Shown one piece after another: positions 33,285-38,217 of a DNA stretch of 38,217 bases. Origin of the DNA: Pseudomonadota bacterium (GTDB lineage Bacteria > Pseudomonadota > Alphaproteobacteria > Reyranellales > Reyranellaceae); NCBI GenBank assembly GCA_018240685.1, contig JAFEFG010000042.1, positions 1 to 38,217 of the forward strand, given 5' to 3'. Made by a program: the position numbers and the translations under genes. Under the pieces are notes generated by a model that saw only the letters and a program-made list of their open reading frames with translations, was not told the origin of the DNA and searched no databases. Within the stretch, counting starts at the first letter, position 1; each line of letters starts with the position of its first letter.

Positions 33285-34919
33285 ATGATCGTGAAGGACC
33301 TGCTCCGCCTCGTCGCCGAGGCGGAGGGCGATGCCGAGGCCTATGAGGTCACGGCACGCGAAGCCGTTCGCAAGCTGGTGGCGCCGAAGGGGAAGGTCGA
33401 TCCGGCCCTCCTGGAGCGCGAGCAGTTCGCCGCCCATGGCTATGCCTGGATGGCGACCTATGTCGCCGCGCTGCGCCAGATGCGGCGCTGGGGCGAGACC
33501 CATGCTCAGGGCGAACTCGAGCAACTGATCCTGCAGGTGGCGTTCGGCGAATATCTCGCCCAGCTCAAGGGCGGCATCGCCATCAGCCAGGTCGAGATCG
33601 TGCGGCCCGCCGATCTCGGCCTCGACGGCACGGTGTTCGATACCCCGGCGGTGAATGCCCTGATCGCGGCCAACACGCCGGCCGCGCGCGGCCGCATCGC
33701 GGAGCTGATCACCGACGGCCTGGAGACCGGCAACTTCGGTGCCCTCGGCCTCGATGACGAGGCGCTGGAGGAAGTGCGCCGCCAGTTCCGCCGCTTCGTC
33801 GAAGCCGAGGTGATGCCGCATGCGCACGGCTGGCATCTGCGCGACGAGCTGATCCCGCTGCCGGTGGTGCAGAAGATGGCCGAGCTGGGCGTCTTCGGCC
33901 TCACCGTGCCGGAAGAGTGGGGCGGGCTCGGCATGGGCAAGCTGGCCATGTGCGTCGTCACCGAGGAACTGTCGCGCGGCTATATCGGCGTCGGCTCGCT
34001 GGGCACGCGCTCGGAGATCGCGGCCGAGCTGATCCGCGCCGGCGGCACCGAGGAGCAGAAGAGGAAGTATCTCGGCCGCATCGCCTCGGGCGAGATCCTG
34101 CCGACCGCGGTCTTCACCGAGCCGAACACCGGCTCCGATCTCGCCAGCCTGCGCACGCGCGCGGTGCGCGACGGCGAGGTCTACCGGATCCAGGGCAACA
34201 AGACCTGGATCACCCACGCCGCCCGCGCCGACATCATGACCCTGCTGGCGCGCAGCGACGCGAGCAAGCCGGGCTACCAGGGCCTGTCCATGTTCCTGGC
34301 CGAGAAGCCGCGCGGCGACGAGACCGAGCCGTTCCCGGCCAAGGGCATGAGCGGCGGCGAGATCCGCGTGCTCGGCTATCGCGGCATGAAGGAATACGAG
34401 ATCGGCTTCGACGGCTTCGAGGTGCCGGCGGAGAACCTGCTGGGCGGCAAGGAAGGGCAGGGCTTCAAGCAGCTCATGGCCACTTTCGAGAGCGCGCGCA
34501 TCCAGACCGCGGCGCGTGCCGTCGGCGTGGCGCAGAACGCGCTCGAACTGGGGCTGCGCTATGCCAAGGAGCGCATCCAGTTCGCCAAGCCGCTCTATGC
34601 CTTCCCGCGCGTCGCCGGCAAGATCGCCTGGATGGCGGTCGAGACCATGATCGCCCGCCAGCTCACCTATTTCGCCGCGCGTGAGAAGGACAGCGACCGG
34701 CGCTGCGATATCGAGGCCGGCATGGCCAAGCTGCTGGCCGCGCGCGTGGCCTGGAGCAACGCCGACAATGCGCTGCAGGTCCATGGCGGCAATGGCTACG
34801 CGATGGAATATCCGGTCAGCCGCGTCCTGTGCGATGCCCGCATCCTCAACATCTTCGAGGGCGCCGCCGAGATCCAGGCCCAGGTGGTCTGCCGCGGCCT
34901 GATCGACGGCCGCAACTGA
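33285..34919 (+). CDS. mcd: Methylsuccinyl-CoA dehydrogenase
   Basis: This FAD enzyme oxidises (2S)-methylsuccinyl-CoA to mesaconyl-CoA, a later step of the same pathway as ccr. The 544 residues consist of an unusual N-terminal helical extension of about 150 residues and then a standard acyl-CoA dehydrogenase (VFGLTVPEEWGGLGMGK, AVFTEPNTGSDLASL, KTWITHAARAD, LQVHGGNGYAMEYPVSR, NIFEGAAEIQ). The extension and length separate Mcd from ordinary acyl-CoA dehydrogenases, and the ccr neighbour supports it. The Shine-Dalgarno before the ATG is weak, so coupling to ccr is likely. A weak plus-strand terminator follows 52 bp after the stop. Confidence 0.92.
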   Translation: MIVKDLLRLVAEAEGDAEAYEVTAREAVRKLVAPKGKVDPALLEREQFAAHGYAWMATYVAALRQMRRWGETHAQGELEQLILQVAFGEYLAQLKGGIAISQVEIVRPADLGLDGTVFDTPAVNALIAANTPAARGRIAELITDGLETGNFGALGLDDEALEEVRRQFRRFVEAEVMPHAHGWHLRDELIPLPVVQKMAELGVFGLTVPEEWGGLGMGKLAMCVVTEELSRGYIGVGSLGTRSEIAAELIRAGGTEEQKRKYLGRIASGEILPTAVFTEPNTGSDLASLRTRAVRDGEVYRIQGNKTWITHAARADIMTLLARSDASKPGYQGLSMFLAEKPRGDETEPFPAKGMSGGEIRVLGYRGMKEYEIGFDGFEVPAENLLGGKEGQGFKQLMATFESARIQTAARAVGVAQNALELGLRYAKERIQFAKPLYAFPRVAGKIAWMAVETMIARQLTYFAAREKDSDRRCDIEAGMAKLLAARVAWSNADNALQVHGGNGYAMEYPVSRVLCDARILNIFEGAAEIQAQVVCRGLIDGRN

Positions 34920-34970
34920 CCTCGATCGGCTCTTCCGACACCGCTCTGGCACCCCGGCCGGAGCGGCTTG

Positions 34971-34991
34971 GTTACTAAAAGTAACGTTTTT
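34971..34991 (+). terminator. Possible terminator of the ccr-mcd operon
   Basis: GTTACT and AGTAAC form a perfect 6-bp stem around AAA, followed by GTTTTT. The stem is AT-rich and therefore weak, but its place 52 bp after mcd and the T-run fit. Confidence 0.45.
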
Positions 34992-34993
34992 AA

Positions 34994-35030
34994 AAAGGGA
35001 AATAAAAAGGAAACGGCCCCCGAGGGCCGT
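34994..35030 (-). terminator. Rho-independent terminator, minus strand
   Basis: On the minus strand ACGGCCC and GGGCCGT pair perfectly over 7 bp around a 4-base loop (35030-35013), followed by TTCCTTTTTATTT. It is placed to end transcripts from the sulfatase gene, 185 bp beyond its stop. Confidence 0.75.
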
Positions 35031-35141
35031 CGCTGTGCAGCCGCCATGCTTGATCCGGCCCGCCGCCCATCCGGGCTTGTCCGGCGTCTCCCATGGCCCC
35101 CGCGCTTCGGCTTCCGCCCAGGTCCGGGTCCCGACCGCATT

Positions 35142-35158
35142 ATTGCGTATTTCGCAAT
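35142..35158. other. Perfect 6-5-6 palindrome in the convergent mcd-sulfatase region
   Basis: ATTGCG and CGCAAT flank the loop TATTT. It lies between two gene ends, not in an evident promoter. It resembles a TTGC-n-GCAA operator type, but it could equally be a transcript hairpin. Confidence 0.35.
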
Positions 35159-35163
35159 TGCGG

Positions 35164-35187
35164 TAAAGCAAAGCCGGCTTCTGCCGG
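35164..35187 (-). terminator. Weak terminator-like hairpin just after the sulfatase gene
   Basis: On the minus strand CCGGC and GCCGG pair around AGAA (35187-35174), followed by CTTTGCTTTAC. It lies 28 bases after the sulfatase stop. The short stem and interrupted T-run make it less convincing than the one at 35013-35030. Confidence 0.35.
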
Positions 35188-35214
35188 AGCGGGCTTCGCC
35201 TGTGCGCGGCCTTT

Positions 35215-36744
35215 CTAGGCCCGCTTGTCCGCCACCTTCACGCCCATGACCTTCTTGGGCGGATATTTCTTGAACGTCGCGAGGTGGTTGCGCAGGCCGA
35301 GCTGGAAGGCCTCGATGTAGGCGAGCTTGCGCGTCAGGTAGTTGTGCTGCTCTTTGGGGTCCAGATAGAGGTTGTAGAGGCGGGGATAGGCGAAGCGTTC
35401 CAGCACGCCGGTGAAGCCGCCGGTGCCGAAGGCGTCGGTGGCGTCGTCGCTGGTCGCCGACAGCACCATCTTGTATTCGCCGCAGCGCATGCCGGAGAAG
35501 GTCTGCGACAGCCAGTAGTAGTGATACTTGCGATTCGAGAGGCCGTCGGGCGCCAGCAGGAAGCTGGTCTGATCGACGCCGTCGATATAGCGGTCGCCCG
35601 GCATCAGCTCGCTGGCGCCGGCGAGCGCCAGTGCGGTCGGCAGGATGTCGTTGAAGTCGAACAGGCCGTCGCTCTGGCGGCCGGCCTCGATCATGCCCGG
35701 CCAGACCATCAGTCCCGGCACGCGTACGCCGCCTTCCCAGGTCGAGCCCTTGGCGCAGCGGAACGGCGTGAAGGCGGCGTCGGGCCAGGTCTCCATGTGC
35801 GGCCCGTTGTCCGACGAGACGAAGATCAGCGTGTCCTCGAGCTGGCCCGACTCGCGCAGCGCGGCAATCAGGCGGCCCATGATGTCGTCGAGCTCGATCA
35901 GCGTATCCTTGTAGGGGTGCCGGGCCGGCGACTTGCCGAGGAACTTCTCGTGCGGATAGTTGTCGAAGTGGGCGCCGCGCGTGCAGTGATAGAGCAGCCA
36001 CGGCTTGTCGCTCTTCGCCTGTTCCTTGATGAAGGTCTCCGAATAGGCGCACCACTTCTCGTCGAGCAGCGAGAGGACGGGGATCGTCACCTCCTCGACA
36101 TTGGTGGCGGGCTGGCCCTTCTTCGCGTGCACGAAGCAGCGGTTGAAGGGCATGTTCTTCACCCATTCGGTGCGGGCGTCGGAGTAGACGATCTCCGGGA
36201 AGAAATGCGGATCGCGCCACTCGGTGTACATGTCCGACACCGACAGGAAGCCGTAGAAGTCGTCGTAGCCGACATACTGCGGCTGCGATTCGAGGTTCTC
36301 GCCGATATGCCACTTGCCGACCGCCTGCGTGGTGTAGCCGGCCTTCGACAGCAGCTCCGGCAGCGTGACCTCGCCCTGCAAGCCGCCCGGCTCGCCGTAC
36401 ATCGGCGGGCGGTGCAGGCCGTGGCGGTTGGGCACGCGCCCGGTATGCAGCGTGGCGCGCGACGGCGAGCAGGACGGTTCCGAATAGCACGAGGTGAGCT
36501 GCAGGCCCTGGCGCGCCAGGCGGTCGAACGTGGGCGTCGGCGCGCCGACGGCGACACCGCCGCCGTAGCAGCCGAAATCGCCCCAGCCGACATCGTCCAT
36601 CAGGAACACCAGGATGTTCGGCTTCTTCTTGCGCGCCCTGAGCTTGCGGCGCGCGACCTCGACATCGGCCGCGTGCACGAACGCAGGCTCGAGGTGATCG
36701 GCCACGCGCACGGCCGGCGTGGCAATCGGATCGAATGTCGTCAT
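35215..36744 (-). CDS. Cys-type sulfatase (arylsulfatase family), without signal peptide
   Basis: The 509-residue enzyme of the alkaline-phosphatase superfamily should hydrolyse sulfate esters. The active-site motif CSPSRATLHTGR (Cys92) is the Cys-type sequence converted to formylglycine by FGE. KKPNILVFLMDDVGWGD supplies the metal-binding Asp pair 50-51, VGKWHIG and SSDNGPH supply the other metal and substrate residues, and GSTWEGGVRVPG is conserved. Before the core is a polar 40-residue N-terminus with RRKLRARKKK and no hydrophobic signal, so it is predicted to be cytoplasmic, unlike many sulfatases. No FGE or sulfatase-maturase gene is in the window. GGGGG precedes the ATG. The substrate is not predictable. 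Confidence 0.9.
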   Translation of the reverse strand: MTTFDPIATPAVRVADHLEPAFVHAADVEVARRKLRARKKKPNILVFLMDDVGWGDFGCYGGGVAVGAPTPTFDRLARQGLQLTSCYSEPSCSPSRATLHTGRVPNRHGLHRPPMYGEPGGLQGEVTLPELLSKAGYTTQAVGKWHIGENLESQPQYVGYDDFYGFLSVSDMYTEWRDPHFFPEIVYSDARTEWVKNMPFNRCFVHAKKGQPATNVEEVTIPVLSLLDEKWCAYSETFIKEQAKSDKPWLLYHCTRGAHFDNYPHEKFLGKSPARHPYKDTLIELDDIMGRLIAALRESGQLEDTLIFVSSDNGPHMETWPDAAFTPFRCAKGSTWEGGVRVPGLMVWPGMIEAGRQSDGLFDFNDILPTALALAGASELMPGDRYIDGVDQTSFLLAPDGLSNRKYHYYWLSQTFSGMRCGEYKMVLSATSDDATDAFGTGGFTGVLERFAYPRLYNLYLDPKEQHNYLTRKLAYIEAFQLGLRNHLATFKKYPPKKVMGVKVADKRA

Positions 36745-36889
36745 GTCTCGTTTCCCCCGAATCTGCCTGCTTCAGCAGGTACCTTTATCCGACCATCCTA
36801 GCGTGGCCTTTGGTGCGGTGACCATGGCCGCGCGACGTGCGGGTTGGACGTGACACCGGTCCGCGGAAGCGGTGTCCGTCTGTCCGCTT

Positions 36890-37000
36890 ATGGAGCAACT
36901 GGATGATGACCCGCTGTTCCGCCGGTTGGTCGGCCTGGCGATGGATGCGCCGGTCTGGGATGCCGGCACGTTCAGCAACGATCGCGACCGGGTTGCTTGA
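36890..37000 (+). pseudogene. IS5/IS1182-type (DUF772) transposase fragment
   Basis: Thirty-six codons from ATG to TGA read MEQLDDDPLFRRLVGLAMDA, then PVWDAGTFSNDRDRVA. Intact transposases of this group read roughly MEQLDYNLLFRWFVGL, then DDPVWDPTVFTKNRDRLL, so the match is clear although only this block survives. The upstream bases (TCCGTCTGTCCG) may be a shrunken relic of the preceding SVRSERQL segment. No terminal repeats or target duplications are recognised; a GACACCG/CGGTGTC inverted repeat lies at 36852-36876. The rest of the 350-bp gap between the sulfatase and argC genes holds nothing else I can support. Confidence 0.75.
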
Positions 37001-37094
37001 CATGCCCGACGGCCTGCGCAATTGGCCTCAGCCGCTGCGCCGGCAGCGCGGGTTCGCTAAGCTTGTTCGCTCACTCCAGCGGTAGGACACCACC

Positions 37095-38072
37095 ATGAGC
37101 ATTCGCGTCGGCATTGTCGGGATCAGCGGTTTCGGCGGCGGCGAGGCGATGCGCCTGGTCGCGAGCCACCCGTCGTTCGAGCTGGTCTACGCTGCGGGCG
37201 AGGGCAGCGCCGGCAGCCGGTTGGTGGACCGCTTCCCCGGTGTACCGGCCAGGCTGGCCGGGCTGGTGATCGAGAAGTGGGATCCTGCGAGCCTGCCGAA
37301 GCTCGACGTGCTGTTCGCGTCGCTTCCCACGGGCGCTTCGGCCGACGCACTTGCGCGCGTCCCCAAGGACGTGAAGATCGTCGATATCGGCGGCGACCAC
37401 CGCTACGTCGAGGGTTGGGCGTACGGCCTGGCCGACGTCTGGCCCGCCGAGATCGAGGGCAAGAGCCGCGTCGCCAACCCCGGCTGCTACCCCGCGGCGA
37501 CGCTGACCGCGCTGGCGCCGCTGCTGGCCGGCAAGCTGATCGAGCCTGGCAACATCGTGATCGACGTCAAGACCGGCATCTCCGGGGCCGGCCGCGGCGG
37601 CGCCGACAGCAGGTTCAGCTACGCCGAGAGCAACGAGAACCTGGTGCCCTACGGCCTGCTCAAGCACACCCACATGCCCGAGATCGCCAAGACGATCGAG
37701 CGGCTGAGTGGCGGCAGCGCGGCCGGACTGGTGTTCACGCCACACTTGATACCGATGACCCGCGGCGTCCTCGCCACGATTTACTGCCGCGGCCGCGCCA
37801 CCACGGCTGAGTGCCTGGACGCGGCCCGGCGCTTCTACGACGGGCGGCCGTTCGTCCGCGTGACCGACAAGCCGCCGCAGACCAAATGGGCGACCGGCTC
37901 GAACCTCGCGTTCGTCAGCTATGCGGCGGATCCGGAGCGCAGCCTGGTGATCGCGATGGGCGTGGTCGACAATCTCGGCAAGGGCGCGGCCGGTCAGGCG
38001 GTGCAGAATGCGAACCTGATCTGCGGCCTGCCCGAAACCGCAGGGCTGGACGGCGTGCCCGTCTGGCCATGA
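37095..38072 (+). CDS. argC: N-acetyl-gamma-glutamyl-phosphate reductase
   Basis: ArgC reduces N-acetylglutamyl phosphate to the semialdehyde with NADPH in arginine synthesis. The 325-residue protein has the Rossmann start VGIVGISGFGGGEAMRL, the active-site ANPGCYPAAT (Cys131), KTGISGAGRG and the substrate-binding KHTHMPEI (His193). The end (AVQNANLICGLPETAGL) is typical, and the length is close to the usual 310-350. The 145 bases after it up to the window end contain a 6-bp stem-loop (38114-38128) without a T-run and no gene I can support. Confidence 0.95.
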   Translation: MSIRVGIVGISGFGGGEAMRLVASHPSFELVYAAGEGSAGSRLVDRFPGVPARLAGLVIEKWDPASLPKLDVLFASLPTGASADALARVPKDVKIVDIGGDHRYVEGWAYGLADVWPAEIEGKSRVANPGCYPAATLTALAPLLAGKLIEPGNIVIDVKTGISGAGRGGADSRFSYAESNENLVPYGLLKHTHMPEIAKTIERLSGGSAAGLVFTPHLIPMTRGVLATIYCRGRATTAECLDAARRFYDGRPFVRVTDKPPQTKWATGSNLAFVSYAADPERSLVIAMGVVDNLGKGAAGQAVQNANLICGLPETAGLDGVPVWP

Positions 38073-38217
38073 AGTTTTGTGCGAGGCCGTAACTCACCGA
38101 GTATGGGCCCGTAGAAGCGCCTCGCTTCTCCCCCGACCCGGATGCCCGGCTTTACAGGAAGTCGCCGGGTACGGGGGCGACGCTTTGCTTCGAAAAGAAA
38201 ACCGTTCCGGCTCGAAG

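Noticed and set aside
31911..35171. Very long open minus-strand frame (over 1000 codons) opposite ccr and mcd
   Set aside because: Shadow of two well-identified genes in high-GC DNA. The translation is His/Asp/Ala/Gly-rich without any recognised motif.

Overview
The window is a GC-rich stretch of an alphaproteobacterial chromosome; I judged the base composition by eye and did not count it. Evidence for the assignment is a crotonyl-CoA carboxylase/reductase plus methylsuccinyl-CoA dehydrogenase pair (ethylmalonyl-CoA pathway), a TrmFO-type tRNA methyltransferase, a phasin, a Bug/TctC binding protein and a short second-type GltX. A Rhodospirillales/Reyranella-like heterotroph is my guess, not a demonstrated identity. 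Coding density is high. I saw no tRNA, rRNA, CRISPR array or intact insertion sequence.

Layout. 1-6.9 kb: end of an M20 amidohydrolase gene, then a minus-strand run (PhyH-like dioxygenase, MDR oxidoreductase, MATE exporter, HD-domain phosphohydrolase, trmFO). 6.9-12.9 kb: plus-strand RidA-like gene, nadE and a calcineurin-like phosphoesterase, then a metal/oxyanion cluster (NRAMP-like, ChrA-like, CxxCH protein). 12.9-18.1 kb: a beta-hydroxyacid dehydrogenase (minus), DUF445, phasin, a fadD-type ligase and a small lipoprotein. 18.1-25.5 kb: a LuxR-type regulator diverging from a five-gene branched-chain-amino-acid-type ABC operon, followed by a convergent TctC-type binding protein. 25.6-28.5 kb: gltX and cysS. 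28.5-31.9 kb: a decayed hydrolase, then ArsR, AHSA1, DUF899, DUF427 and a secreted protein. 31.9-38.2 kb: ccr, mcd, a sulfatase, a transposase remnant and argC.

The most striking locus is 18.1-24.5 kb. The LuxR protein keeps the residues that bind acyl-homoserine lactones (AHLs), but there is no luxI in the window. It faces, across a shared intergenic region holding a lux-box-like dyad, an ABC importer operon. The last permease of that operon (LivM type) is fused in frame to an alpha/beta-hydrolase. As I remember the sequence of the AHL lactonase AidH, the hydrolase domain carries the equivalents of all its key residues and an identical RTDGRAR stretch. I infer a sense-import-hydrolyse module for AHLs or a related lactone, ester or amide. 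The sequence features are read directly; the substrate is inferred.

Smaller regulatory finds are a probable leaderless 17-codon upstream ORF with one Cys codon between two GC hairpins ahead of cysS, a perfect 12-6-12 palindrome abutting the arsR start codon, and paired terminators between mcd and the sulfatase gene. Decay is visible at two places: a frameshifted alpha/beta-hydrolase at 28.6-28.8 kb and a 36-residue IS5/IS1182-type transposase fragment at 36.9 kb.
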